Shown here: positions 1-8,217 of the stretch, piece after piece
Position numbering within the stretch: the first letter of the stretch is position 1
Layout of the letters: each line of letters begins with the position of its first letter
The notes under the pieces: model-generated
Database searches by the model: none
What the model was told of the DNA's origin: nothing
Seen by the model: the letters and a program-made list of their open reading frames with translations, nothing else
Assembly (NCBI GenBank): GCA_003224195.1
Contig: QHYP01000231.1
Location: 9,581-39,768 of the forward strand
Direction: 5' to 3'
DNA from: Acidobacteriota bacterium
GTDB taxonomy: Bacteria; Acidobacteriota; Terriglobia; Acidiferrales; UBA7541
DNA length: 30,188 nt
Position numbers and translations under genes: made by a program

Positions 1-1197
1 GAGAACACGTACAAGTTTCTCTCCGAATTCATCGCGGAGATGGCGCGGCTTTTCACCGATCCGTATTTCCACATTGGCGGCGACGAAGTGAACGGCAAAC
101 AGTGGAACGCCAACTCGAAAATCCAGGAATTCATGCGCGCCCACGGTCTGAAGAACAACGCCGACCTTCAGGCTTATTTCAACAAGCGCCTCCAGGAGAT
201 CGTCAGCCGGAACCGGAAAATCATGGTGGGTTGGGATGAGGTGCTCCATCCCGATTTGCCCAAAAGCATCGTCGTGCAGTCGTGGCGCGGACAGCAGTCG
301 CTTGCGGATGCGGCGAGCCAGGGCTATCGCGGTCTGCTTTCGCACGGCTACTACCTCGACCTCATTTGGCCCGCCGCGCAGCACTATGCGGCGGATCCGC
401 TCGCCGACGCCGCAGCCAATCTGACGCCGGAGCAGCAGAAACTCATTCTGGGTGGCGAAGCGTGTATGTGGGCGGAGTATGTTTCCGCGGAAACAGTGGA
501 TTCGCGCATCTGGCCGCGCGTTGCGGCCGTCGCGGAACGCTTGTGGTCGCCGCAATCCGCGCAGGATGTGAACTCGATGTACGCGCGGCTCGAGGAAGTC
601 AGCCGGCGGCTCGATTGGCTTGGCCTGACGCACAATTCAAGTTATGAGCCGATGCTCCGCCGCATCGCCGGCAGGAAGGATGTGGCGGCGCTGCGCGTTC
701 TGGCCGACGTCGTCGAGCCCGTGAAGGGTTACGCGCGTGGCGAGCTCGCGGCCGCCAGGCCGACCAGCGCCGATCCCCTGATCCGGCTCGTGGACGCCGC
801 TAGGCCTGAGAGCGACACCGCCCGGCGGTTCGCGGGCCTCGTCGATGCGTACCTTGCGGACGCATCTCGCAGTTCAAAAACCAGCGTGCAGATTCGCAAG
901 CTACTTACCGCGTGGCGGGACCAGCACGCGGACCTCCAGCCGCTCTTTGACAATTCTTTCTTGCTGAAAGAAGCCCAGCCGCTCTCGGAAGATCTCTCTG
1001 CCCTCGCCGATGCCGGCTTGGATGCGCTCGCCGCTCTCGACCGGGGCGAGCGCCTTCCGGACGCATGGAAAACGGCGCAGCTTGCCACAGTGGAGCGCGC
1101 GAAAAAGCCGAAAGCCCAACTCTTGCTGATGGTCGCGGCGTCCGTGCAGAAATTGATCGAAGCCAGTTCGCGTGGCGCGGCCGCTACCGCGCACTAA
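1..1197 (+). CDS. Beta-N-acetylhexosaminidase, glycoside hydrolase family 20 (C-terminal part)
   Basis: The frame is open from the first base, so the gene starts left of the window and only its 3' part is present. HIGGDEV, encoded from base 70, is the GH20 signature carrying the catalytic Asp-Glu pair. Further family landmarks follow: VGWDEVL, then VVQSWRG, then GGEACMWAEYV and ERLWSP, which build the rest of the TIM-barrel active site. The last roughly 170 residues are a helical extension without recognised motifs. GH20 enzymes remove terminal beta-linked GlcNAc/GalNAc by substrate-assisted catalysis; chitin or peptidoglycan fragments are plausible substrates. The signal peptide, if any, lies outside the window. 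The gene is convergent with the response regulator gene at 1337. The family call is secure; the substrate is not. Confidence 0.93.
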   Translation, partial: ENTYKFLSEFIAEMARLFTDPYFHIGGDEVNGKQWNANSKIQEFMRAHGLKNNADLQAYFNKRLQEIVSRNRKIMVGWDEVLHPDLPKSIVVQSWRGQQSLADAASQGYRGLLSHGYYLDLIWPAAQHYAADPLADAAANLTPEQQKLILGGEACMWAEYVSAETVDSRIWPRVAAVAERLWSPQSAQDVNSMYARLEEVSRRLDWLGLTHNSSYEPMLRRIAGRKDVAALRVLADVVEPVKGYARGELAAARPTSADPLIRLVDAARPESDTARRFAGLVDAYLADASRSSKTSVQIRKLLTAWRDQHADLQPLFDNSFLLKEAQPLSEDLSALADAGLDALAALDRGERLPDAWKTAQLATVERAKKPKAQLLLMVAASVQKLIEASSRGAAATAH

Positions 1198-1336
1198 TCG
1201 GCCCGGTGCCTGCGGCGCACTAAACGGCGATACGCAATCTTTCCCTCGCGGCTCGGCGCTCGCCCAGAGAGCGGCGCAGGATGGACCGCAAAACCCGCTC
1301 CGGATGTTTCCTTCTGAACATGACTAGGATGTACGG

Positions 1337-2002
1337 CTAATGCAGCACCCAATCCACCGGTTTTTCCACGAAGCGCATCTCGCATCGTTGTCCCGGCGTG
1401 TTGGGCCACTCCACGTGCACCAGCCGCGCTTTGCCCACTAGCTTTTGCGCCTGCTTTGCCAGGTACACTTCCACGACCGCATCTTCTTTCAGGGAAGCGT
1501 TGCACGCGCACGCAAACCCGCTCACCCTGACCGTGTCCGTGGATGTCAGCATCTCAAACGGTTTTCCGGCCGCGTCAATGCCCTTCAGTTTCAGCATGAC
1601 TCTCAATCGGAAGCTCGGCTCTGCCGGGCCTTTCGCGCGGCTGCCGTTGGCCATTTTTGACAACGTCTGGCGGAGACCATTCATGTCCACCGGCTTCTGG
1701 AAATATCCTTTGGCTCCCAGGTTCTCGCAAAACTCCTTGTAATAGGCAGCCGGCTCGCCGGAAACGATCAATATGGGAATCTGTTGTGTGAAGCTCAAGG
1801 AGGAAAGTGTTTGCAGGATCTCGTAACCCGAGTATCCCGGCATCGAGAGGTCCAGCAGAATGGCGTCCGGCTTGTGCTGCAGTGCCAGCGCCAGCGCCTC
1901 TTCCGGCGAGCCGCTGTCGATGATTTCAAATTCATCGTCGAGCTGGAATCGCAACGCCTTCCGCACCTGTTCGTCATCATCAATGATCAAAATGCGCGGC
2001 AT
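1337..2002 (-). CDS. Response regulator with receiver domain and PilZ-like C-terminus
   Basis: The protein has 221 residues. Residues 1-120 form a CheY-like receiver: acidic DDD at 8-10, phospho-acceptor Asp51 in LLDLSMP, and Lys103 in the FQKPV motif. Residues about 130-221 look like a PilZ-type beta-barrel (VSGFACA, GKARLVHVEWP, CEMRFVEKP). The arginine motif (RxxxR) that binds cyclic-di-GMP in true PilZ domains is not obvious, so nucleotide binding is doubtful. There is no DNA-binding domain, so output is probably through protein contacts. The start ATG lies 21 bases downstream of the stop of the hybrid kinase gene, so the two form one operon and this is likely the kinase's partner. The receiver call is firm; the PilZ call is inferred from pattern only. 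Confidence 0.85.
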   Translation of the reverse strand: MPRILIIDDDEQVRKALRFQLDDEFEIIDSGSPEEALALALQHKPDAILLDLSMPGYSGYEILQTLSSLSFTQQIPILIVSGEPAAYYKEFCENLGAKGYFQKPVDMNGLRQTLSKMANGSRAKGPAEPSFRLRVMLKLKGIDAAGKPFEMLTSTDTVRVSGFACACNASLKEDAVVEVYLAKQAQKLVGKARLVHVEWPNTPGQRCEMRFVEKPVDWVLH

Positions 2003-2023
2003 GGATGTCTCCTTCGTTCTTGC

Positions 2024-3904
2024 CTAGATCGTTTTCGATTCGCTTTCGGCGTGCCGCTCTTCGCGAGCAGCGGCTTCGCCATGTTCGGCTTCCCCGGCCA
2101 GAATCCTTGCAACGGTTTGTGTCAGCTCTTCCGAACTGAAAGGCTTCCGCAGAAGAGACAGGCCGGGCTCGAGCACTCGATGCGCCGCGATGGCCCCGTC
2201 GGTATAACCGGACATGAAAAGCACCTTCATGCCGGGAATCTGCGGAACAAGTTCATCCGCCAAATCGCGCCCGCTCTTCCCCGGCATCACCACGTCCGTC
2301 AGAAGGAGGTCAACGGCAGGTTTGCATTGCTTCACAAGCGCGAGGGCTTCAGCGGCGTCTCCGGCTTCGAGAACGGTATAACCGAGGTCCTGCAGGACGC
2401 TGCTGGTCAGCTTGCGCAGGGCTTGCTCGTCTTCCACCACCAGGATGGTTTGGCCGCCTCGCGATTCTTTTGCCGGGGCGCTCGCCTTTTGGGGTTTTTC
2501 AATTTCTCCTTCCACCCGCGGAAGAAAGATCTCGAACTGCGTTCCTTTTCCGACATCGCTTTGCAGCCAGATGTAGCCGCCGCTTTGTTTCACCACGCCG
2601 TAGACCGTCGCTAATCCCAGCCCGGTCCCCTTTCCCTTCTCCTTCGTCGTAAAGAAGGGTTCGAAGACGTGCGATTGGGTCTCCGCATCCATGCCGCATC
2701 CGGTGTCGCTCACGCGCAGCTTGACGTATTGTCCGGGAACAACGTAGCGATAGCGGCCGGCGTCTTTTTCATCCAGCGTCGTATTCGCCGTCTCGATGGT
2801 CAGCTTCCCGCCGTTGGGCATTGCGTCCCGCGCATTCACGGCCAGGTTCATGATCACCTGCCCGATCTGTCCCGGGTCGGCCTTCACCGCATGCAGGTCG
2901 GGCGAAACCAGAATCTCCAGTAAGATATCCTCGCCGATCAGGCGTTTCAGCATCTTCTCGACGTCGGCCACAACGGTATTGAGGTCGAGCACCTTCGGTT
3001 CGAGCACCTGTTTGCGGCTGAACGCCAGGAGCTGTTTCGTCAGTGCCGCGGCGCGGTGGGCAGCCTTTAAGATTTCGTCCGCGGCCTCGCGAAAGCGGTC
3101 GTTCGGGGCCATCCGTTTTTGCATCACTTCGCTGTAGCCGATGATCACGCCGAGAAGGTTGTTGAAGTCGTGCGCGACTCCACCGGAGAGCCTCCCGACG
3201 GCTTCCAGTTTTTGGGACAGATAGAGCTGCTGTTCGAGCTGCTTGCGTTCCGTGATATCGCGATTGACGATGACAAGCTTCTCCGTCTCCCCGTTGGCGT
3301 TGCGAACCGCGCTGGAGGTGGATTCAAAAACCCGCCAGTCTCCGCGCTTGTGCCGGATGCGGTACTCGAGGCGGCAGCCCACTCCCGTGCGCCGGGTTTC
3401 TTGCGCCGCTGCCTTCACCGAGGCTCGATCCTCCGGGTGGATTTGTTCAAAAGAGGCGGTTCGTACAAGCTCTTCGGCGGTGTAGCCGAGCGCTCTCTCG
3501 TACGACGGGCTGTTGTAGAGCCGTTGCCCATCGACGCTCACCACTGCGATCATGTCCGCTGCGTTTTCGCTGATCAGTCGAAAGAGCTCTTCCCGCTCTG
3601 CCAGCCGAACCCGGAAGCGATGAATCTGTAATTGCTGGTAGATCACATAGACGTCGAACAGCAGCACCATCGCGACCAGCGCCCGGATCGCTACGCCGAG
3701 ATTGGCTACATTTAGAGAATTCAGCTGAGGAATGAGCACCGAAACGTAGAAGGAGACGATTCCTAGCGTCAGGAGCAAAGCCACGGCCACGCCCGTGAAA
3801 GACAACGCCCATTGGCGTCGCTCATACTTGCGCGCATCCGCCTGGATCGGCTCCGGTTCTGCTGGCGGGAGAGTTCTGCCTTGTTCCACGTCGGAAGCGC
3901 TCAT
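2024..3904 (-). CDS. Membrane PAS-domain hybrid sensor histidine kinase
   Basis: The protein has 626 residues. Two hydrophobic segments (about 33-57 and 69-91) anchor it in the inner membrane with only a short periplasmic loop, so sensing is probably cytoplasmic. A PAS domain with PAC motif spans about 105-220, ending in VNRDITERK. The dimerisation/phosphotransfer helix carries His245 in GGVAHDFNNLL, the variant typical of the HPK4-like NtrB-type group. The ATPase domain has the N-box around Asn353-Asn357, G1 at DTGCGM (400-405) and G2 at GKGTGLGLA. A C-terminal receiver (486-605) has Asp537 and Lys587. This implies a relay from His245 to Asp537 and/or to the separate receiver protein encoded 21 bases downstream. 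The signal sensed cannot be told from sequence. Confidence 0.93.
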   Translation of the reverse strand: MSASDVEQGRTLPPAEPEPIQADARKYERRQWALSFTGVAVALLLTLGIVSFYVSVLIPQLNSLNVANLGVAIRALVAMVLLFDVYVIYQQLQIHRFRVRLAEREELFRLISENAADMIAVVSVDGQRLYNSPSYERALGYTAEELVRTASFEQIHPEDRASVKAAAQETRRTGVGCRLEYRIRHKRGDWRVFESTSSAVRNANGETEKLVIVNRDITERKQLEQQLYLSQKLEAVGRLSGGVAHDFNNLLGVIIGYSEVMQKRMAPNDRFREAADEILKAAHRAAALTKQLLAFSRKQVLEPKVLDLNTVVADVEKMLKRLIGEDILLEILVSPDLHAVKADPGQIGQVIMNLAVNARDAMPNGGKLTIETANTTLDEKDAGRYRYVVPGQYVKLRVSDTGCGMDAETQSHVFEPFFTTKEKGKGTGLGLATVYGVVKQSGGYIWLQSDVGKGTQFEIFLPRVEGEIEKPQKASAPAKESRGGQTILVVEDEQALRKLTSSVLQDLGYTVLEAGDAAEALALVKQCKPAVDLLLTDVVMPGKSGRDLADELVPQIPGMKVLFMSGYTDGAIAAHRVLEPGLSLLRKPFSSEELTQTVARILAGEAEHGEAAAREERHAESESKTI

Positions 3905-4206
3905 CGAGGAATCATTCGCGGCTCAATTTGGCGGAAGTCCAGTTACACAGCGCGGAGGCCATGGGAGTTTGTTGCGGCACGTCCTTTGCCAGGATGATCT
4001 CAAATTGCGGACCAGTGGAATGGCGCTAATCCATTGCCGACATTCGGCTTAACTGCGAGGCCTGCGCGGCGCGACCCGGTACGCAGATGTTCACTGTTCC
4101 GAAACAAGAGTTGCGTTCCAGTTCGAAACAGCCCAGGAGTCCTGGTCCAGGGAGAAAAAATCCGATTACCGACGCCCGCTTCTTCTCGGCGTGGTACGAG
4201 CTGGCC
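3905..4206. other. Gene-free stretch between kinase gene and CBM9-like gene
   Basis: About 300 bases lie between the start of the histidine kinase gene and the stop of the upstream minus-strand gene. Short open frames exist on both strands but their translations show no recognisable domain and no convincing ribosome binding site. The stretch presumably holds the kinase promoter and the end of the upstream transcript. I could not identify a convincing promoter or terminator. Confidence 0.5.
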
Positions 4207-4962
4207 TCAAGACCTTGCCGCCCCCGGTACAAAGACGAGTTCGCCGAATGCCTCCGGCACATGGAAATTCGGGACAGACGTGTTCGTCGGGCTCCACGCG
4301 GAATAAAATCGCGGCTCGGATTTGCCTTCAACGCGGTAGAAATTCACACCCCACGTCGCGCCAGGATCAAAACGTTTCGCGAGTGATTTCATCGGAATTG
4401 CAAGCTCGGCTGTCCACATCTTGCGCGCCTCGTCCAGATAAACGCGGCGTTTGAGCCCGCTTTTCAGATCGCTCAAGTCGTGGGGTACATTGGTCCTGTC
4501 AATGGCGAGATCAATCCACTGGCCGTTTGGGCTCACTTCGAATTCGAGATAGTGGAGAGGTTTCGATGGATCGGACTGGAGAAAAACTTCGACCACGTCG
4601 CGATCCCACAGTTTGTCGCGGCGGCCGTTGGGCGCGGCATCTGGGAAAACGCTGACCTCCCGAAAGCGGCACTGAAACCGGAAGTAAAGGCACTCTCGCG
4701 ACCACAGAAGCTGAACCCGGGTCTCGCGGCCGGAATCGGGGTTTTTCCCCTGCCAGTCTGCGCAAAAGCGCTCGGCCGGAGCCTGCTCCCAGGCGGCACT
4801 GGCGGGAAATCCTTCCTTGTCCGTCGCGGTCGCCAGGTTCACGGCCGTGGCGCGGGGTTTGTTCTTCAAGTGAAGCTCCGTGTGAAGACGCACCTGCGAG
4901 GATACACCGGGTGGGGGAGAGCCAGTGCACACGGGAAGACCGATTGCACACGCGGCCTGCAC
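4207..4962 (-). CDS. Carbohydrate-binding family 9-like protein
   Basis: The protein has up to 251 residues. The central part resembles the CBM9/DOMON-like beta-sandwich found in many acidobacterial and bacteroidetal proteins: a strand pattern around LLWSRECLYFRFQC, an acidic WDRDVVEVFLQ segment, then LHYLEFEVSPNGQWID and a C-terminal WTAELAIPM / WGVNFYRVEG pair. Such domains bind sugars or act as small accessory proteins in glycan use; no catalytic motif is seen. The start is uncertain: the ATG at 4962 gives about 40 unlike residues before the domain, and a GTG near 4893 is an alternative. No clear signal peptide is visible from either start. The gene is divergent from the crotonase gene at 5053. 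Function is inferred from fold family only. Confidence 0.7.
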   Translation of the reverse strand: MQAACAIGLPVCTGSPPPGVSSQVRLHTELHLKNKPRATAVNLATATDKEGFPASAAWEQAPAERFCADWQGKNPDSGRETRVQLLWSRECLYFRFQCRFREVSVFPDAAPNGRRDKLWDRDVVEVFLQSDPSKPLHYLEFEVSPNGQWIDLAIDRTNVPHDLSDLKSGLKRRVYLDEARKMWTAELAIPMKSLAKRFDPGATWGVNFYRVEGKSEPRFYSAWSPTNTSVPNFHVPEAFGELVFVPGAARS

Positions 4963-5052
4963 GCGTTCCGGTCAGCGGTTCGGCTCTGTGCTAGCCTTTT
5001 CGTGACGCTCTTTTGGACGCAGTGTTCCGCGGCGGGTGCGGGAGGAAAACAG

Positions 5053-5877
5053 ATGCCTAATTTGGTCGATGCTCCAGATTTTCTGACAAGGCCGGAGCGG
5101 CGGCGGCCCGAGCAATTCCAGTTCGTCAAGCTCCGCGTGGATTCTGGCGTTGCGCGGATGACGCTGGACCGCCCCGAGCACAACTTGCTCAACGAAACCA
5201 TGCTCCGCGAAATCGCCGATGGAATCGATTGGCTTGGCGGAAAGGACGAAGTGAAGCTCGTCGTTTTGGGTTCGGCGTGCAAGGTTTTCTGCGGCGGGAT
5301 CGACATCGGCGAATACACCTCGCAGCGGGTCTTTCAGATGGTTGATGCGTTTCATGCCGCCTTCGCCGCCATGCTCGAGGTTGCCAAGCCCGTTCTTTGC
5401 GTGGTTAACGGGCCGGCCATCGGCGGCGGAGCGGAACTGGCGGCGTTTGGAGACCTGGTGATCGCCACGCCGAAGGCGCGCTTCGCCCAGCCGGAAATCA
5501 CGATTGGTATGTTTCCGCCTCTTGCCTCGACTATTCTTCCGTTTCTGGTCGGACCGAAGATCGCGCTCGAGCTGGTCCTCACCGGCGAACCCATTTCGGC
5601 CGAGCGCGCGCTCGAATTGGGGATCATCAATCGGCTCGTGCCGGAAGCCAAGCTCGAGGCGACCGTCAACGAGCTGAGCGCCCGGATTTCGGGCCACTCG
5701 GGCCCAGTATTGACGATGGCTAAGAAGGCCATTCTTGGCGGTATGGGCATGTCGCTCCGGGACGGTCTCAAGCACTCGATGAACATCTTTCTTAACGAAC
5801 TCTATCGGTTGGAAGATTCGCAGGAAGGCCTGCGCGCGCTGGTGGAAAAGCGCAAGCCGCAGTGGAAGAACCGCTGA
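5053..5877 (+). CDS. Enoyl-CoA hydratase/isomerase family protein (crotonase fold)
   Basis: The protein has 274 residues. The ATG at 5053 is chosen because GGAGGAAAAC lies just upstream, although the frame stays open further left. It is a full-length crotonase: the oxyanion-hole/CoA segment CKVFCGGIDIGEYT, then NGPAIGGGAELAAFGD and RFAQPEITIGMFPP. Both glutamates used for hydration in classical hydratases are present, in GGGAELA and AQPEI. The FPP following the second Glu, and the VFCGGIDIGEYT segment, recall cyclohexa-1,5-diene-1-carbonyl-CoA hydratases of benzoyl-CoA degradation rather than fatty-acid hydratases, where IPGAGG is usual. No other aromatic-degradation gene is nearby, so the exact substrate is open. 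It is a cytoplasmic single-gene transcription unit. Confidence 0.88.
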   Translation: MPNLVDAPDFLTRPERRRPEQFQFVKLRVDSGVARMTLDRPEHNLLNETMLREIADGIDWLGGKDEVKLVVLGSACKVFCGGIDIGEYTSQRVFQMVDAFHAAFAAMLEVAKPVLCVVNGPAIGGGAELAAFGDLVIATPKARFAQPEITIGMFPPLASTILPFLVGPKIALELVLTGEPISAERALELGIINRLVPEAKLEATVNELSARISGHSGPVLTMAKKAILGGMGMSLRDGLKHSMNIFLNELYRLEDSQEGLRALVEKRKPQWKNR

Positions 5878-5959
5878 AGTTGTCTCTCACCGCTCCGGGC
5901 CTCCTGGCCCTATACTTGTTCTTCGGCTCAACCGGCGCCGGATCGAAGAACCGTAGCTG

Positions 5960-5988
5960 CGCTGGATGATGCCGAGCAACATCCAGCG
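5960..5988. repeat. Perfect 9-bp inverted repeat upstream of the beta-barrel gene
   Basis: CGCTGGATG at 5960-5968 is mirrored by CATCCAGCG at 5980-5988 with an 11-base spacer. It sits about 60 bases before the ATG at 6048, between two co-directional genes. It has no T-run on either side, so it is not a standard intrinsic terminator. A regulator binding site or an mRNA hairpin in the leader of the outer-membrane protein gene are both possible. Confidence 0.45.
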
Positions 5989-6047
5989 ATTCGCCGGGTT
6001 CTAAGTACCTGTGTGATTCGGATCGGCATCACAATCGCGGAGGTACC

Positions 6048-6701
6048 ATGAAAGTTCGAGCACTTCTTCTCCTGTTCGTTTTGTTCTTGTTCGTGAAGGC
6101 GGCCCCCGCTCAGTCGTATTCTTATTCTTCCCGCTTGCACCGCTGGGAGTTGACTCCGTTTGCCGGCTGGGAGACGAGCGGCTCCTATCCCATCACGAAT
6201 TCGACGATCGCAGACAGACTGCGCGCCAACGCCATGGTCAGCTTTGGAACGTTCATCGATTATTCTCTTTCCCCAAATTTTCAGGCGGAATTTCTCTGGG
6301 CGCACAATCCGACTTCGTACAGCGAGCGCAGCCTCCAGACGGGGCAATACACGAAGGCCTTCAATACCCAGATCGACCAATATCAATTCGGAGGCCTGCT
6401 CCATTTCCGCAGCAGCGAGTACAAATTGCGGCCGTACGTCTCCGCCAGCATCGGATTCACGCACGACGCGAACAGCGGGGGCAGCTCGAACCGGACGGCG
6501 TTGGGCTTCGGGATCGGCGGCGGCGTGAAATACGACGTGACGCACCACTTCGGGTTTCGCGGCGACATTCGATATTTGCCGACCTACGGCAATTCGGGTA
6601 CGGGGGTCGTGTGCGATGCTTTCGGGAACTGCTTTCAAACCACAGTCCGCAACTATTTGAAACGGGCCAATTTCAGCATTGGCATCATCTTGCGGCCGTA
6701 A
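6048..6701 (+). CDS. Outer-membrane beta-barrel protein (small porin-like)
   Basis: The protein has 217 residues. GGAGG lies a few bases before the ATG. Residues 1-20 form a strong signal peptide (Lys-Val-Arg, then a Leu/Phe-rich core) with likely cleavage after APA-Q. The mature part alternates polar and aromatic residues in short strands typical of an eight-stranded barrel: LTPFAGWETSG near the start, FQAEFLWAHN, LHFRSSEYKLRPYVSASIGFTH, GFGIGGGVKYDV, FGFRGDIRYLP, and a terminal strand ANFSIGIILRP. The ending differs from the classical terminal Phe. Two cysteines (VCDAFGNCF) may form a loop disulphide. Proteins like this are usually annotated only as outer-membrane beta-barrel proteins. The function is unknown. 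Confidence 0.82.
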   Translation: MKVRALLLLFVLFLFVKAAPAQSYSYSSRLHRWELTPFAGWETSGSYPITNSTIADRLRANAMVSFGTFIDYSLSPNFQAEFLWAHNPTSYSERSLQTGQYTKAFNTQIDQYQFGGLLHFRSSEYKLRPYVSASIGFTHDANSGGSSNRTALGFGIGGGVKYDVTHHFGFRGDIRYLPTYGNSGTGVVCDAFGNCFQTTVRNYLKRANFSIGIILRP

Positions 6702-6889
6702 AATCCTCGGTATTCGGCGGACGATTCGGGCGCGGATTGACTCTGCCGGCGGCGGAGAATACACTGCTGGTTCAACTTTATTGGTAACCGCCCCGATTTC
6801 ATCCCGACAGAGTCGGGACAGGTCGGGCTTCCCGGCAAAAGCGACCGGGACGCAAAAAGCGCGAAACGCCGCAAGCGGTTAACTTTTTA

Positions 6890-7010
6890 GCGCGCTCGAA
6901 GCGCGACTTTGCAGGCCCGGGAAGCGGGGAAGGCCGTGCGAATCGGCCGCGGTCCCGCCACTGTGATCGGCTGTAGAAGCCGTAAGCCAGGCTACCCTCC
7001 CGTGCCGCCG
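6890..7010 (+). ncRNA. Cobalamin riboswitch upstream of btuF
   Basis: The core of the B12 aptamer is clear. GGGGAAGGCCGTGCGAATC (from 6926) pairs with CGGCC to form the first conserved arm. It is followed by GCGGTCCCGCCACTGTGA (6949-6966), a short variable hairpin (CGGCTGTAGAAGCCG), and the B12 box AAGCCAGGCTACC (6984-6996; the consensus is AAGCCAGGAGACC). It lies in the leader of the btuFCD operon, the expected place for repression by adenosylcobalamin or a related form. The 5' limit (P1/P2) is approximate. How it switches (terminator or ribosome-site masking) was not resolved. Confidence 0.92.
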
Positions 7011-7101
7011 GCGGAAACGTTCTTCGCGAGAGAGAGCGTGGCGCATGGCCCCATGGATTCTCGTGGGGCTTTTTGTTATCGGGCCCTGGAGAGAGATCGT
7101 G

Positions 7102-8217
7102 ATGTTTCGCGGAAGAGCGCGATGCGTGCGAGCAGCCGGCGCGGCGATGGCCGGCACGCTTCTCTTGGCCGCTGCGGCAGACGCTCAAGTTCCATTGCAA
7201 CGCCCCGGACAGCAGCGTCCGTGGGCAGATCGAAATCCGGACATTGGGACGGGACAAGCAACATCGCTTGCGCATGCGCAACCGGCTCCCGCAGCTTTTG
7301 CAGAAATCACGGACGAAACCGGGCGCCACGTGCGCATTCCCCAGCCGGTCCGCCGCATCGTGTCTCTCGCACCCAGCCTCACGGAAACCCTCTATGCGCT
7401 CGGCGCGCAAGACCGCCTGGTAGGGGACACTGATTATTGCGACTATCCGCCGGAGGCGCAGAAAAAGCCGAAAGTGGGCGGCGCGATTAATCCCAATCTC
7501 GAGCAGATCGCGGCGCTGCGACCGGATCTCGTACTCATGACCAAGAGCCTCAATCGTTACGAGACGGTTCGCGCGCTCGATGATTTGCACATTCCTTCCT
7601 ACGCCACAGATCCCCACACGGTGGACGACATAATCTCCTCTACTGCGCGTCTCGCCGAGGTGCTGGGAATTGGCGAGGCGGGACAGGCGCTTGCACAAGA
7701 GCTGCGTCAGCGTCTGACAGAGATCGAGGGCCGGGTTGGGGAGCTTCCGCGGCGCCGGGTGCTGTTTGTCGTGTGGTCCGATCCTCTCATTTCGGTCGGG
7801 AGGAACACGTTCATTGCCGATGCGCTGCGCCGCGCGAGGGCCATTTCCGTGATCGATACTGCGCAAGATTGGCCGCAGGTCAGTCTGGAAGAGGTAGTAC
7901 ACTTGCAGCCGGAAGCGCTCATCTTCGCCGCGACACACCCGCAAGCGGAGGCCCGCGATTTCGCCGCGCTGGCGCAGCGTCCCGGCTGGCGCGATCTCGA
8001 GGCAGTGCGCAAGAGCCGCTTCGTGGTGATCACGGACGCCGTGAACCGCCCCGCGCCGCGGCTCATCTCCGCCATCGAAGAGCTGGCGCGGCAACTCCAC
8101 CCCGAAGCGTTTTCAGAAAGGCCGCGAACCTCGCCCGCCGCACCGCCCGGCCTCGAATCTCGAACCGCAGATCGCGATTCTCGCGCTTCTTGGGGAGCGT
8201 GTGCATGCAGCCGCTGA
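7102..8217 (+). CDS. btuF: Cobalamin ABC transporter, periplasmic substrate-binding protein
   Basis: The protein has about 371 residues from the ATG at 7102; an ATG at 7045 is in frame but adds an unlikely leader. From 7102 the N-terminus is a good Sec signal (MFRGRAR, then an Ala/Leu core ending AAADA-Q), with GGAGAGAG about ten bases upstream. The mature part is a cluster A-II type binding protein: VRRIVSLAPSLTETLYALGA, GDTDYCDYPPEA, KVGGAINPNLEQIAALRPDLVL, then the second lobe with RVLFVVWSDPLISVG and NTFIADALRRA. The riboswitch directly upstream and the permease and ATPase genes downstream point to vitamin B12 rather than iron-siderophore or haem. The stop overlaps the btuC start by 13 bases. 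The Pro/Arg-rich C-terminal tail of about 40 residues is unusual. Confidence 0.9.
   Translation: MFRGRARCVRAAGAAMAGTLLLAAAADAQVPLQRPGQQRPWADRNPDIGTGQATSLAHAQPAPAAFAEITDETGRHVRIPQPVRRIVSLAPSLTETLYALGAQDRLVGDTDYCDYPPEAQKKPKVGGAINPNLEQIAALRPDLVLMTKSLNRYETVRALDDLHIPSYATDPHTVDDIISSTARLAEVLGIGEAGQALAQELRQRLTEIEGRVGELPRRRVLFVVWSDPLISVGRNTFIADALRRARAISVIDTAQDWPQVSLEEVVHLQPEALIFAATHPQAEARDFAALAQRPGWRDLEAVRKSRFVVITDAVNRPAPRLISAIEELARQLHPEAFSERPRTSPAAPPGLESRTADRDSRASWGACACSR

Noticed and set aside
1784..3631. Long plus-strand open frames opposite the regulator and kinase genes
   Set aside because: They are antisense to well-supported domains and encode Arg/His-rich sequence without motifs, as expected from high-GC shadow frames.
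4026..4331. Small minus-strand open frame overlapping the 3' end of the CBM9-like gene
   Set aside because: It has low-information Arg/Ser-rich translation with no ribosome binding site, and overlaps a better-supported gene.
4480..5052. In-frame open extension upstream of the crotonase ATG, which would give a 465-residue protein
   Set aside because: The extension overlaps the minus-strand CBM9-like gene and its translation has no family similarity. A strong GGAGGAAAAC ribosome site marks the ATG at 5053.
6799..8100. A 433-codon minus-strand open frame across the btuF region
   Set aside because: It overlaps the riboswitch and btuF on the other strand and has no domain pattern or ribosome site.
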